Positions 9,901 through 18,579 of a DNA stretch of 64,000 nt are shown in pieces. Within the stretch, counting starts at the first letter, position 1, and each line of letters starts with the position of its first letter. Below the pieces are notes generated by a model that saw only the letters and a program-made list of their open reading frames with translations, made no database searches and was not told the origin of the DNA. The DNA comes from Cohnella sp. CFH 77786 (lineage in GTDB: Bacteria; Bacillota; Bacilli; Paenibacillales; Paenibacillaceae): positions 224,033 through 288,032 of the forward strand of contig NZ_WJIB01000010.1 of NCBI RefSeq assembly GCF_019400745.1, given 5' to 3'. The translations under genes and the position numbers were made by a program.

Positions 9901-11985
9901 GGGGAGATCGGCGGCCTGCTTCTCCGTGACGGTACCCGGCGACGCGGGATCGGTCATCTTGATCGTCAACGAGGTGATTTCGCTCGTATTCTCCGCCATC
10001 TCCCAGAAGGCTTCGTACTTCCCCGGGGAAGCCGCTCTCTCCGACAACGTCAGCGGCACCGTATGCGTTTCTTGGGTAGAATCGTCCTTCCACGCCTTGT
10101 AGGTCAACTCTCCCGTTACTTGCTGGCCTGGCTTTCCGTGCGCGTAGAAGTTCAGCTTGCTGCCCGCCATCGGCAAACCCATGACGGTTGATTTCTCGGC
10201 ATCCCACCCGATCCGCAGCGTACTGCCGGGGGTGCCGCCGCCGCCGTCGAGCTTATAGGTCGGACCGCCATAGCTTTCCTGGTAGTCCCGATTCACCGCT
10301 TCGACCTGGAACGAATTCTGGACGCCCGGCAACAGCCCCGTTGCGGTATAGGAGCCGCCGGCACCCCCGTACGGAACATAACCGATGATCTTGTCGTTAA
10401 GGTAGACATGATAGCCGAGGATGCCCTTCGCGTCCGCGGCATCCGGCCAGCTTAACGTGACGCTGTCTTCCGTCTGATCGGAAGGCTGCAGCTCGCTGCC
10501 TTCGGGCCAGACCGGAGCCGCCCCGCTGGTAGCAAGGAAAATCCCGGGAAGCTCATACGTTTCATCGTTAACTTCCAACACATGCTGGGAGAAAAAAGCG
10601 ACCAATGCTCCCCCTCGGCCGACGACCGGCTTTTGGCTCGGATAGAGCAGCCGGTACGGCGCGTTCGGAACGGTTACGCGTTCCGTCGTATGCGCGGCTA
10701 CGTTCGCGACATAAGCCTCTTGAGGGAGATCGTTCTCCTCATCGTTGTCGGGATCGTTGTCCGTATCCGGCACCCATTCATACGCCAATTGAAATCCGAC
10801 GAACAGCCCGTCGTCGCTGATCTCCGGTTTCTCGCTATCGCGATTGAAGGAGGTGCCGCCAGGGCCTACGGACACCAGCTTCGTCGAATTCGTATTGCGA
10901 TCGTACACGAAAATGTCTTTCCGTCCATTCACGTCGTCCGCTGCGAGGTTGTCGGCCTCGGATTCGAACGCGATGAATCGGCCGTCGGCGCTGATCGTCG
11001 GAAGGCCGCTGGGACCATTCGCCTCCAGCCCGTTCGAACCGACGCTGATCCGTTGTAAGGGAGAGTTGCCGCCTTCCCGGTTGTAAACGTAAATATCTTC
11101 GATGCCGTAGGTATCGTCATCCGCCAGTTTCGCTTGCGTCTGGAATACCACGTATTTCCCATCCGCGCTGATGGAAGGAGCCTTGCTGTCGCCGCGGTCT
11201 GGGTCTTCCATCCCGTCTCTCGAGCTGATCCGCGCCATTGAGCCATTCCCGCGGTCATACAAGAACACGTCGCGAATGCCGTCATGATCTTCCGGCACAA
11301 TCCCGTCCGCGGCGGAGTCGAAGACGACGTATTGGCCGTTCGCGCTGATCGATACCGTATTCGAGCCGTCCATCGGATCATACGCGCCCGGGGAATTCGC
11401 CGTAATCGCGGTCAGATTCCTCGTTTCCCTGTCAAACAGGAATACATTCGTCGTCGGCTGCGGAAGGTTATAACCTTGCGCCATGGAGAACGCGACGTAA
11501 CGCGCGTCGCCGCTGAGGTCAAATTGAAGCGGTTGATCATACTGCCCAAAGCCGTACACGCTGTCCGTGACTCCCGTCACACGGTCAAACACGTTAATGG
11601 ACGGTTTGACGGCTGCCGGCTCCCGAAAGATTTCGTACCGTATGAAGCCGAGGTACTGCCCGTCCTCGCTTAGCTTAAGCTTCGAGAGGTCCGGATGAAT
11701 CACGGCCTCGTCCAGACTCCGGCCCACCTTGGACAGCGAATTCCAGGACGAAGACCCGTTGTCCGCCGCCGGTACGACGGGTGCGACTGCCTTGGAAAGC
11801 TTGCCGCCCTCGACCCCCAATGAGGAATAGACCGAGTTCAATAGGTCGACGAACGCAGCATTCTCGTCCGCCCGCGGATCGCCGGACTCCGCTGCCGATA
11901 CCGCCGTAAGATCCGTGAGCATTAACACGGCAGCAAGAAGAAGTGCCATTCCTTTCTTCCACAAACTCTTCAAGCCACGATTCAT
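3901..11985 (-). CDS. Giant multidomain SLH surface protein (2694 aa)
   Basis: A secreted wall-bound protein. The ATG at 11985 follows ACGGAGG by 9 bases. A signal peptide spans residues 1-31 (cleavage after VSA). Residues about 85-490 hold six TolB/PD40-like propeller repeats (ISADGKYVVF, ISADGRFIAF and similar), then a fibronectin type III domain at about 495-580. A carboxypeptidase-regulatory-like domain lies at about 870-935 and a DUF11-like domain at about 1165-1270. An Ala/Gly-rich stretch is near 1690. Big_5/SbsA-like Ig domains follow (about 1870-2075), then two cadherin-like beta-sandwich repeats with SALSVAG starts (2078-2275) and a Pro/Ser/Gly linker. The last 190 residues are three SLH domains, which in this group bind pyruvylated secondary wall polymer. 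Function is probably adhesion or S-layer-associated; no catalytic centre was recognised. Long open frames on the opposite strand are base-composition shadows. Confidence 0.9.
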   Translation of the reverse strand: MNRGLKSLWKKGMALLLAAVLMLTDLTAVSAAESGDPRADENAAFVDLLNSVYSSLGVEGGKLSKAVAPVVPAADNGSSSWNSLSKVGRSLDEAVIHPDLSKLKLSEDGQYLGFIRYEIFREPAAVKPSINVFDRVTGVTDSVYGFGQYDQPLQFDLSGDARYVAFSMAQGYNLPQPTTNVFLFDRETRNLTAITANSPGAYDPMDGSNTVSISANGQYVVFDSAADGIVPEDHDGIRDVFLYDRGNGSMARISSRDGMEDPDRGDSKAPSISADGKYVVFQTQAKLADDDTYGIEDIYVYNREGGNSPLQRISVGSNGLEANGPSGLPTISADGRFIAFESEADNLAADDVNGRKDIFVYDRNTNSTKLVSVGPGGTSFNRDSEKPEISDDGLFVGFQLAYEWVPDTDNDPDNDEENDLPQEAYVANVAAHTTERVTVPNAPYRLLYPSQKPVVGRGGALVAFFSQHVLEVNDETYELPGIFLATSGAAPVWPEGSELQPSDQTEDSVTLSWPDAADAKGILGYHVYLNDKIIGYVPYGGAGGSYTATGLLPGVQNSFQVEAVNRDYQESYGGPTYKLDGGGGTPGSTLRIGWDAEKSTVMGLPMAGSKLNFYAHGKPGQQVTGELTYKAWKDDSTQETHTVPLTLSERAASPGKYEAFWEMAENTSEITSLTIKMTDPASPGTVTEKQAADLPVQVTGTAVITFDNPGSDSLKGGILSLSGGPYGEQVTILTGDDPVTLEGLAPDQEYTIVLRSPDFRYIWAEQGQVKAGAGRKTSLTLAIEQPAKLRFQVIDQTGQPAGNVPLELFDEEQNYLGTLYTGPDGWTDWEEGLETGKTIVAKVDIGDRMVDPVPNLSVKLAAGANERVVRLQGPGEGVLEGVVTGPDGKPVRNVYMTATQTYNGQSIVRKTRTNVEGAYRLSLLEGEAKLELYESSYQYTAQETVQIANGETTRKDIPVRQPRTGIINLEVRLKYLEDSDFGDPINMEQAGFHTVIESKFGGMSGYFSNAYSFGGYPGQKVSVCVTGTKPTYMTVCDTVTLDENSNATAKLYFEEKGGRIQGRLAKTDHRWISGRLYKLDGEYKSYKTYIGGDDFSGDGTFDINVPEPGTYIMELARRPIGDQVDYEYANVQFTVADKQILPIGTVTFGEKKYFSNYYGNFYDALSSRVQPGGTVSFRAGFHNRNESESTGVSLVFDIPEGMTPVKDAGGRIVITGAATEGDARVEGQTLIVPIGTLAKNQSGTIGFQLKADPAFNQRSLKTSAIIRAKLGTEQVEETIGSIQLDVPVVTLEVPERVFRSLVKLSGVAPAGSTVKVYDGKALIGSVTAAASGIWSLEAELNDPVDPSIHGLRAETESAGVTLQSPVSYVHYDTKKPQLLEVAMAQAPEGKWVTLNTREGISRLAYTVRPGNPFQFDLKFDKPDEVENVYIYLEGQTGDPIKAVRDGNLYRAVTPTGRGALGDIYVDYDIKPEPFVNDGRYPSLEEIRQSLPPTMRDFEVEVKSPFELKNGRYSGTVQFTFPQLKDLKVTVTLTLGLNSSYKATKEELELAERSGLPVLNATFGVTETDDGFKSVSKGYMPMNVLFPNGAPEGLRASLAAGDVHTLDDPDPVFADVVTETYVQFMPGGEEFGTINGLKKQYSDTMGFAEKVMKITDRVQASGLDCLAELPKTVKQAGHALKSLVVGEVVKFGLGAWTAAMGFSGPGAIAAAGATAAAGKQIDNYVDAQIDAVGTGYNQCLDEDVDEKKLELKRKKIARLRWIYDPSGYVYEAVPSNRLSGVKATVLYKDPVSQEWTVWDAGPYEQVNPHDTDDQGKYGWDVPEGKWKVVWEKEGYETKTSAELDVPPPHTEVNAGLVSWEAPKVQTVTGVTYDGGGYVDIQFSKYVKVPTTIPAQAVTVTGPDNQEMEGTLAFVKPEINPADPAGLETLSPVLRFTPKNGSALKVGSEYALKVKANLFRSYAGVWMSEGYAGPFTVSLRDETGPVPTRATAEDGGMILSLTFNEPLGAAVDASKLALDGNAEAIASVVRSAATGGNQTLLISLKEPLPSGKETELNVLGGAVADAAGNASSEGTLTVSRQAIGTNASLSALSVAGGALTPEFDPGVLAYTVQVSQTAEDIQVTARTADAQAKLAVDGVEAVSGTAKSVRIPDDGEIAVRVTAEDGVTDREYTLKVTRQAAGTNAKLSALSVAGSVLSPGFDPERLAYTVEVSQTAKDVQVTAQTADSKAKLTIDGVEAVSGTAKTVRIPNDGKIAIRVTAEDGVTVREYSLQVKRRGTEPEPSPSPSPGGGSGGSGESPSVTKTEKFTSGNGGTGLLTTVRSEAIAKALQNGANGQKLLHVAEGQQADEYVLRLTPDVLAELKKNSAGIVYKPGTLQVSLPGDVLGAVSLPSDASLNISFAEPSAEQIKTSVDAADRQSGKSLKPVGKAVMFKLEVLRDGKASAFEVPSEKSVRVELPYGATGQQALYRFDPTAGRWSYVRDQATAQAPNRIVFDIRSSGHFAVMEYTNTFKDIAGHWAASDIGWMAQRLLVYGVSPESFQPNRVVTRAEFTSVLVRALNLPAAELAKVTRFTDVDEDDWYYADVQAALAAGIIHGYSEDRFAPNAPITREQMAVIIWRAYAYLYSIDDQDANLELLKKFDDNGQISGWAKEVVALSLQAGLVHGTSAHRFDPKGQATRAQMAAMIKRLLLNKPG

Positions 11986-12008
11986 TGAGCGCTAACCTCC
12001 GTTAAATA

Positions 12009-12044
12009 GATACATATCGTTTCTGGCACTATACGATGTGTATC
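12009..12044. promoter_or_regulatory. Inverted repeat upstream of the giant SLH gene
   Basis: GATACATATCGT and ACGATGTGTATC form arms of 12 bases matching at 11 positions, separated by 12 bases. The element sits 24 bases before the SLH protein start codon, in the gap between two divergent surface-protein genes. It could be a repressor site or a leader hairpin; no regulator is encoded beside it. Confidence 0.4.
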
Positions 12045-12269
12045 ATATTAACATGGGTTGTATGTCACGGATAGTGATGGCAGTAATGGAAATCGTAATG
12101 CGTCTGCGGACCCATGAGAGGTGACATTAAACGACCATGCTCCCCATGGAGCGGCCAATAGAAAAGCAGCTGTACCCGCAGTTAAGGTTCTGCAGGCACG
12201 GTGCTTCCGAACTATCAACAATCAGCCAAACATGATACGATGATTGATAGTTTGGAAGGAGATGTCGAA

Positions 12270-14357
12270 ATGAAGCGAAAATTCGTATATGCGCTAATGT
12301 CCATTTTACTCACTTTCTCCGCATGGCCCAGTCGGCTCGAAGTCCAAGCGGCTGCTCGGGCAAACGATTATACGCAGATTGAGGCGGGCAGCAATTTTAC
12401 GGCCGCTTTGTCAAGCGATGGTACCCTGTCTATCTGGGGAACCTTGGAAGGCATGAACGGCAAAGATTACGTTCCCGTGTTTGGAAAAGCGAAAGAATGG
12501 GCGTTAGTCAGCGCGGGACTTTATTTTATTACAGCCATAAAAAAAGACGGAACGATGTGGAGTTGGGGTTTCAACGACGTCGGCCAAGTGGGAAACGGAA
12601 CGACCAAAAACGTTGAGAAACCGACCCGGATTGGCGCGAACAAAAAGTGGAAAACCGTATCGAGCAATTACGCTCATAGCGCCGCGATTGCTCGGGACGG
12701 CACGCTCTGGGCTTGGGGATTCAATCCGACCGGAGAGCTCGGAACAGGCGATCGAAGGAACCGATCCAAGCCGGTACAGATCGGCAGAGACAAGGACTGG
12801 GACCGGGTAATCGCAGGGGAGTTTTTTACGATTGGCATCAAAAAGGACGGGTCGACCTATGCGTGGGGTTGGGGCGGATTAGGCACCATCGGCAACGGAA
12901 AAACGACGCAATATCAGACGACCCCGGCGAAAATCGGCAAAGAAAGCTGGAAGTCGCTTTCTTCGGGAAGCACCCACACGCTGGCCTTGAAGTCCGACGG
13001 CTCGCTATGGGCATGGGGCTACAATCAATACGGGCAGATCGGCATCGGAACGAATAAGAATGTCCTGAAGCCGATTCGAATCGGCAAGGAGAGCGATTGG
13101 GCTGCGATTTCGGCTAACGATTTCAACAGCTTCGCCTTGAAGAAGGATGGAACGCTTTGGGCATGGGGAGAACAATACGACAATAAACCGCGTCAAATCG
13201 GCTTGGATCGCGATTGGAGCATGATCGCCAAGCATGCGGCGGGTGCGAAGCACGTCATGGTGAAGAAAAAAGACGGGTCCCTCTGGGGCTGGGGGAGTAA
13301 TGGAAGCGGACAGATCCTGATGGGACAGTCCTCTGAAGTGTCGTTCGATATGTTCGGAATTCCGATGGAAGTGTCTCAGACGAAGCCTGTCGATCGGGCA
13401 GCTTCGGAGATGGCGCTCGCGAGGCAGCATGAGCTGATTCAAGATGACGATCTTCGCTTCTATAAATCGGACGTGACCCGTCAATTGGCGGCCAGACTGC
13501 TCGTCAAGCTGTACGATTCGTTATCCTGGGATACGATTACGGAGCGGAAAGACAGGCCTTACGACGATTTATACTCGCGCGACCCGATCATCGCATACCA
13601 AACGGGTTTCATCGAACCTTTTTCCAAAGACAAGTTCGGGATCTACGAGCCGATGACGAGGCAGGATTTCTTGACCGGCGTCTATCGCGTGCTGAAGGCG
13701 TCCGGCTTAAAGCTTGATCCTCTTCCGCAGCAATGGACCCAACCTTATGCGGACGTAAGCGAAGTGAGCGCCAAAGCAAAGGAAGCGCTGCAATACTTGG
13801 ATCAGGCGGGATTGCTCAAGGACGAGCCGGACCGAATCCGGCCAAGCGAGGCCGTCTCCCGCGAGGAAGCCTATGCATACGTATGGCGTGCTTACGAGAA
13901 GTATTTGGCGAATACGCCTTATTCCGCGGCGGTCAAATATTTATTCTATGACAGAGGGTATCGGACCCTTGCAGGCAAGAGCGACATCGGCGAGCATTAC
14001 TTCGTATATGATCATGATAAATTACTGGCATATTGGGATTATTTCCTCCCGCAGGAAGACGGCGGGACATATGCCAGGGACGAATCTCTTCCGACAAGCA
14101 TTAAAGTCAATTACATGCCCGGCAAAGACGAGTTTAAGCTGGACTTGATTGCCGCCATCATCGGGAAGGAGAGAGGTTACGCGCTCCCCAGCCTGAAGCA
14201 GGCTCTGCTCGAGAAATTCGACGAGCTGCGGATCGACGAGCTGCCTTATGGCAAGAACACCGGCGAACAATATATCACCGTGGACGGAAAACAGCTATTG
14301 ATCATTCTGTTCAACGAGAGCAAGACAAAGGAGAGACAATTGGAAGTGGATTATTGA
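12270..14357 (+). CDS. Secreted RCC1-repeat protein with SLH-like C-terminal region
   Basis: A 695-residue protein. The start at 12270 is chosen for GGAAGGAGATG upstream and because it opens with a signal peptide (KRKFVYALMSILLTFSAWPS, cut near VQAA). Residues about 35-365 carry seven RCC1/BLIP-II-type repeats, each with a core like KKDGTLWAWG or SDGSLWAWGYNQYGQIG, predicting a seven-bladed propeller. Residues about 430-570 resemble degenerate SLH modules (FSKDKFGIYEPMTRQDFL, RIRPSEAVSREEAYAYVWRA). The C-terminal 120 residues were not assigned. RCC1-like bacterial proteins serve as binding platforms on the cell surface; the ligand is unknown. It is divergent from the giant SLH gene, and its 3' end overlaps the response regulator gene tail-to-tail by 7 bases. 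Confidence 0.85.
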   Translation: MKRKFVYALMSILLTFSAWPSRLEVQAAARANDYTQIEAGSNFTAALSSDGTLSIWGTLEGMNGKDYVPVFGKAKEWALVSAGLYFITAIKKDGTMWSWGFNDVGQVGNGTTKNVEKPTRIGANKKWKTVSSNYAHSAAIARDGTLWAWGFNPTGELGTGDRRNRSKPVQIGRDKDWDRVIAGEFFTIGIKKDGSTYAWGWGGLGTIGNGKTTQYQTTPAKIGKESWKSLSSGSTHTLALKSDGSLWAWGYNQYGQIGIGTNKNVLKPIRIGKESDWAAISANDFNSFALKKDGTLWAWGEQYDNKPRQIGLDRDWSMIAKHAAGAKHVMVKKKDGSLWGWGSNGSGQILMGQSSEVSFDMFGIPMEVSQTKPVDRAASEMALARQHELIQDDDLRFYKSDVTRQLAARLLVKLYDSLSWDTITERKDRPYDDLYSRDPIIAYQTGFIEPFSKDKFGIYEPMTRQDFLTGVYRVLKASGLKLDPLPQQWTQPYADVSEVSAKAKEALQYLDQAGLLKDEPDRIRPSEAVSREEAYAYVWRAYEKYLANTPYSAAVKYLFYDRGYRTLAGKSDIGEHYFVYDHDKLLAYWDYFLPQEDGGTYARDESLPTSIKVNYMPGKDEFKLDLIAAIIGKERGYALPSLKQALLEKFDELRIDELPYGKNTGEQYITVDGKQLLIILFNESKTKERQLEVDY

Positions 14358-15928
14358 GGTTTCCCGGCGTTGATGGGCATAACCTTGATATAATCGGTTG
14401 GCGTGCACCCCGTGTATTTCTTGAACACCTGGCTGAAGTATTGCGGATAATCGCCGTATCCGAGCCGTTCGGCCAGCTGGACGATTTTCATATCTTCGTT
14501 ATCCCGGAGCCAATCGATCGCCTGGGTAATCCTACGCCGGAGTACGTAATTGGAGAATTTCTCGCCGGTTTCCCGTTTGAACAGCTTGCCGAGGTAATCC
14601 GGATTCAAATAAAGCATCCGCTGCGCCACCCAATTCAAGGACAGCTCGGAATTCCCAAGCTGCTCCTCCACGATGCGGATCGCTTTCGAGACGACCGCCG
14701 AATAGGTTTTCCTTCGTCTCTCGTACTGCCGATTGGCGATCTTCTCGGCCAGCGGTTTGAACAAGGCCCGGATCGCCTGCAACGTGTCCAGATCGATCAA
14801 TTCGAGGAGCTTCTCCATATAGGGCTTATGTCCGCTCGAATCCTCCAGCCGAATCATGGCCATATACAGCTCAATCACGTACGATTTGGCTTGTTGTATG
14901 TCCAATCGCAGCTCGCCAAGCTGCTCGAAGTAGCGATCAATCGCCGAAGCGGCATCGCTCCAGCGTCCGGTCTTGATCTGGAGGAGCAAATCCTCGCTGT
15001 CGAAGACGAATTCCTTGCCGCCGCTCCCGTGCGCATCGGCAATGTCGCGGCCGGTGATGAGGCTGCCCTCGGCCAAATAGAACCGGTGCTTGAGACACTC
15101 CCGCGTCTGCTTATAGAGCTGTCGCGCCTCCGCCATCTCGCCGGGATCGCTGAGCGCGATCGTCAGATCGATTTTATAATAGTCCCGGAACGTACGTCGG
15201 ACCTGGAAGATGCGCTCCTCCAAGGACGGCAAGTCCCCGCTCTCTTCCACCACGATCAGCGCATGTTCGCCCACGGTCGTGCTTAATACGGGTTTAGGCA
15301 GCAATTCCTTGGCGATATTCTGGACCGCGAAGACGTGTTCGAATTCGACCTCGCTTGGTTCCAATTGAAACAGAACCAGGCGTACCCGCTTGTTGTCCAG
15401 CCGCAGATCGAACAGCCTCCGGTAATATTCCCAATCTTGATTTCCATACGTTTTGTTAGTAAGGAATTCCTTAAGCACCTGCTCCTTGACATGGGGCAGC
15501 ACTTTGGCCAGTTCCTCCCGAACGGAGCGGACGAATTGCTCCTTCAGATCGGCTCGCTTCAGCTCCGCTGCGGCCTCGCGCAGCGCTTCGGTGATCTTGA
15601 TCTCGTTGCACGGCTTCAGCAAATAATGTTTGACGCCGTGGCGCATCGCCGTCTGGGCGTAATCGAAATCGCTGAAGCCGGACAACATGATCATCGCGAT
15701 CCGAGGAAACGTATCCGCTACTTTGGCGGCGAGCTGCAAACCGTCCATCCGCGGCATCCGGATGTCCGTGATGACGATGTCCGGCTGCTCCCGGACGATG
15801 ATATCGAAAGCCTCCGCTCCGTTGCGGGCTTGGCCGACCAGCACCGTTCCCTCCGCCTCCCAGTCGACGAGCTGCGTGATGCCTTCGAGGATGAGAGGTT
15901 CGTCGTCCACGATCACGACTTTATGCAT
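14351..15928 (-). CDS. YesN-type response regulator with AraC DNA-binding domain
   Basis: A 525-residue transcription factor. I start it at the ATG at 15928, which follows GAGGGAG and overlaps the histidine kinase stop codon (translational coupling). The receiver domain (1-120) has the acidic pair VDDEP and the phospho-acceptor Asp55 in ITDIRMPRMDG. A long linker region of about 300 residues follows. The C-terminal 100 residues hold two AraC-type helix-turn-helices (LSLNWVAQRMLYLNPDYLGK and IVQLAERLGYGDYPQYFSQ). It pairs with the kinase just upstream and presumably activates the neighbouring sugar transporter operon in response to an extracellular sugar, as YesMN systems do. Confidence 0.92.
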   Translation of the reverse strand: MHKVVIVDDEPLILEGITQLVDWEAEGTVLVGQARNGAEAFDIIVREQPDIVITDIRMPRMDGLQLAAKVADTFPRIAMIMLSGFSDFDYAQTAMRHGVKHYLLKPCNEIKITEALREAAAELKRADLKEQFVRSVREELAKVLPHVKEQVLKEFLTNKTYGNQDWEYYRRLFDLRLDNKRVRLVLFQLEPSEVEFEHVFAVQNIAKELLPKPVLSTTVGEHALIVVEESGDLPSLEERIFQVRRTFRDYYKIDLTIALSDPGEMAEARQLYKQTRECLKHRFYLAEGSLITGRDIADAHGSGGKEFVFDSEDLLLQIKTGRWSDAASAIDRYFEQLGELRLDIQQAKSYVIELYMAMIRLEDSSGHKPYMEKLLELIDLDTLQAIRALFKPLAEKIANRQYERRRKTYSAVVSKAIRIVEEQLGNSELSLNWVAQRMLYLNPDYLGKLFKRETGEKFSNYVLRRRITQAIDWLRDNEDMKIVQLAERLGYGDYPQYFSQVFKKYTGCTPTDYIKVMPINAGKPQ

Positions 15929-17711
15929 GCATCTCCCTCGATTCCATTGGGATGTCCACATAGACCCGGGTGCCCGCTCCTTCCTCGCTTTCCATGCGAA
16001 TTCCGTAGGAATCGCCGAATGCGATCTCGAGCCGCTCCCGGATATTCATCAAACCGATCCCCTGGCCGCGGGTGCGGGCTTCTCCGACGCGAACCTGTTC
16101 GAGCAGGCTTGCCCCCATGCCCGGTCCGTTGTCTTCGACGACGATCGTCAGCCGTTTGGGTCCAGGGATGGCGTAGAGATGGATATAGCACGGCATATCC
16201 GAAGGTTCCAGCGCGTGGTGGATCGCGTTTTCTACTAGAGGCTGCAGGGACATTTTGGGAATGGGACAGCCGGAATAGCACTCGTCGACGTGCATCTCGA
16301 AATGCAGCCGGTCCCGGAACCTGAACTTCTGGATCGTGACATAATGCCGGACAATCTCGAGCTCTTCGCCGACCGTGATCAACGTTTCTTTCACCGAAAT
16401 GGAGCTGCGGAACAATTGTCCCAGCGCCTCCACGATGTCGGCAATTTGCCTCTGCCCGTTGATCTTCGCCAGCCAGATGACCGAGTCGAGCGTATTGTAC
16501 AGAAAATGAGGGTTGATTTGCGCTTGAAGCGCCTTGAATTGCGTCTCCCGGATCAGCAGCTGTTTGTCGTAGTTTTCGTGAATCAGTTGATCGATCTCCT
16601 GGATCATCATGCGGAATGCCCGATGAAGCTGCCCGACCTCGTCCATTGGCAGCGCTTCCATTTCGGTTAAGGAATAATTGCCCTTCTGCACCTGCTTCAT
16701 CCGTTCGATCAAATCCTCGATCGGGCGCGTAATCCCTTGCGCGAAACGAATCGAAACGGAGAACAGCAGCCCGAGGCTGGCGGCGAAGCTGATCAGCAGC
16801 ACGCGTTTCATCCACACGATCCGGTCGAAGATCCGGTCGAACGGAATGACCGAGTAATACATCCACCGGTAGGTCACGGATTGAAAATAAGACAAAAAAG
16901 ACGGCTCCCGGGTCTGAAGAATCTGATACCCGCTCCCCTTAAAGCCGCTGAAATCAGCAATGGCCATATCCCGTCCCCCGGACGAATAAACCGGCTTCCC
17001 TCCCGCCACGATGTGCAGCTCGCCGGATTGCAGTTCCGTCCCGCGCAGGACATCCTCGACAATCCGATTCAGCCGAAACTGCACGATCAACGTGCCGATG
17101 GGCTTCAGTTCGAGATTCGCGTAGGAGCGGATCGTCCGGGCTGCGAGAAGCTCGTCGTTCGCTTGATCCGGATAAATCCAGCGCAGGCCGCCCAGGGCTT
17201 GGGCCGCTTCCAGTCGGATATGCTGCAATCTTTCCGGAGGAATCGGCTCGAGCTGCCCGGCGAGGAATTCCTTGCCGCCGTTGCTGACAATCTCGACGGA
17301 ATCGATATCATTGCCGTTCCCGGCATACTTGATCAACCGATCCATGAGATCGACGGACAACATCGTTCGATCGTAATCGGAGCGGGGCTGGGCGAGTCCG
17401 ATCAGATCGGCTTGAATCCCTGCGTCGGTAGCGATGTTATACGAAAGCAGCTCGATCTTCTTGAGCTCGTTCTCGATCGCTTGGGACGACAAATGGAGCA
17501 CTTGCGACGATTTGACATACAATTGTTCGTCATAGGTGGCATAAGCGTAGGAAAGCGAGGCGTACGTAACGGCAAACCCGGCCGCCGTAATCAGCGAAAT
17601 GAGAGCGAAAACCTTGTGTTTGATCCGCAGCCTGCCAAACTTCCATTGGGTGGGGAAAACCGGTTTAATAGGATATCCCTCCCAGACAAGCCGTTTTCCA
17701 AAGTATAACAC
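15921..17711 (-). CDS. YesM-type sensor histidine kinase
   Basis: A 596-residue membrane kinase. A membrane segment near residues 35-58 and a second near 283-303 enclose an extracellular sensor domain of about 225 residues. A HAMP linker (about 300-355) follows, then the HisKA_7TM/His_kinase block with the phospho-acceptor His near 402 in QAQINPHFLYNTLDS. The ATPase domain has VENAIHHAL, VEDNGPGMG and GIGLMNIRERL. It phosphorylates the YesN-type regulator encoded directly downstream. It lies last but one in the sugar-transporter operon, 21 bases after the second permease gene. The ATG at 17711 has only a weak ribosome binding site. A GGGAGGGA at residues 10-12 precedes no standard start codon, so the true N-terminus may be a few residues off. 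Confidence 0.92.
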   Translation of the reverse strand: MLYFGKRLVWEGYPIKPVFPTQWKFGRLRIKHKVFALISLITAAGFAVTYASLSYAYATYDEQLYVKSSQVLHLSSQAIENELKKIELLSYNIATDAGIQADLIGLAQPRSDYDRTMLSVDLMDRLIKYAGNGNDIDSVEIVSNGGKEFLAGQLEPIPPERLQHIRLEAAQALGGLRWIYPDQANDELLAARTIRSYANLELKPIGTLIVQFRLNRIVEDVLRGTELQSGELHIVAGGKPVYSSGGRDMAIADFSGFKGSGYQILQTREPSFLSYFQSVTYRWMYYSVIPFDRIFDRIVWMKRVLLISFAASLGLLFSVSIRFAQGITRPIEDLIERMKQVQKGNYSLTEMEALPMDEVGQLHRAFRMMIQEIDQLIHENYDKQLLIRETQFKALQAQINPHFLYNTLDSVIWLAKINGQRQIADIVEALGQLFRSSISVKETLITVGEELEIVRHYVTIQKFRFRDRLHFEMHVDECYSGCPIPKMSLQPLVENAIHHALEPSDMPCYIHLYAIPGPKRLTIVVEDNGPGMGASLLEQVRVGEARTRGQGIGLMNIRERLEIAFGDSYGIRMESEEGAGTRVYVDIPMESREMHA

Positions 17712-17732
17712 CGCTTCCGAGGCCAGGCTATG

Positions 17733-18578
17733 CTATCCTTTTAAGCCGGTCGTGCTGATACCTTCTACGATATACTTCTGGAAAGTGAAGAAAACGATCA
17801 GGATCGGCACCAAGGATAACGTGGACATGGCGAACAAGCCCCCCCAATTGTTGACCGAATCGGCATCCAGGAACATTTTGAGCGCAAGCGACACCGGATA
17901 CATCTCCGGCTTGTTCAAATACAGCAGCGGCGTGATGAAATCGTCCCATCTCCAATAGAACGAGAAGATCGCGGACGTCATGAGCGCCGGATTGATCAGC
18001 GGAAGAACGACCTTGAAGAAGATGCCGAACCTGCTGCAGCCGTCGATCTTCGCCGCTTCGTCCAGCTCGTGGGGAATCGTGCGGATGAACTGCATGATCA
18101 GGAAGATAAAGAAGGGAAATCCGAAATAGTTGGGCACGATGATCGGCTTGAACGTGGACACCCAGCCCAGACTGGTATACATGATGTACTGCGGGACGGT
18201 CGTCACGTCGGTGGGCAGCATCATCGTCATCAAGACGCAGCCAAACCAGAACCCGCGGCCGATAAAAGGAATCCGAGCCAGCGCGTACGCGACCAGGGCG
18301 GACGAACAGACCGCTCCGATCGTGGACAGCGTGACCAGAATAAGCGAATTTGTGAAAAAGGTCGCAAACGTCATATTCCCGAACCCTTTCCAGCCGGACG
18401 CGTAGTTGCTCCACTCGATGCGGCTCGGAATCAGGGAGTACGCCTGCGCGAAGATTTCCGAATTCGGCTTCAAGGAGCTGGAAATCATCCAGAAAACCGG
18501 GTAGAGAACGAGAAGCGCCAGCCCGCCTACGAGCAAATGGTAGAGCGCCGCGCTCGTGAATTTCCGGTTCGCGCTCAT
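17733..18578 (-). CDS. Carbohydrate ABC transporter permease, MalG-like
   Basis: A 281-residue CUT1-family inner permease with six predicted membrane helices. The EAA loop that docks the ATPase reads [20 protein letters not shown], about residues 190-210. With the permease encoded just upstream it forms the membrane channel of a sugar importer. One base separates it from the upstream permease gene, so the two are co-transcribed and probably coupled. No ATP-binding subunit is encoded here; a shared MsmX-type ATPase elsewhere in the genome is the usual solution in this group. The substrate cannot be told from the sequence. Confidence 0.92.
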   Translation of the reverse strand: MSANRKFTSAALYHLLVGGLALLVLYPVFWMISSSLKPNSEIFAQAYSLIPSRIEWSNYASGWKGFGNMTFATFFTNSLILVTLSTIGAVCSSALVAYALARIPFIGRGFWFGCVLMTMMLPTDVTTVPQYIMYTSLGWVSTFKPIIVPNYFGFPFFIFLIMQFIRTIPHELDEAAKIDGCSRFGIFFKVVLPLINPALMTSAIFSFYWRWDDFITPLLYLNKPEMYPVSLALKMFLDADSVNNWGGLFAMSTLSLVPILIVFFTFQKYIVEGISTTGLKG

Positions 18579-18579
18579 C

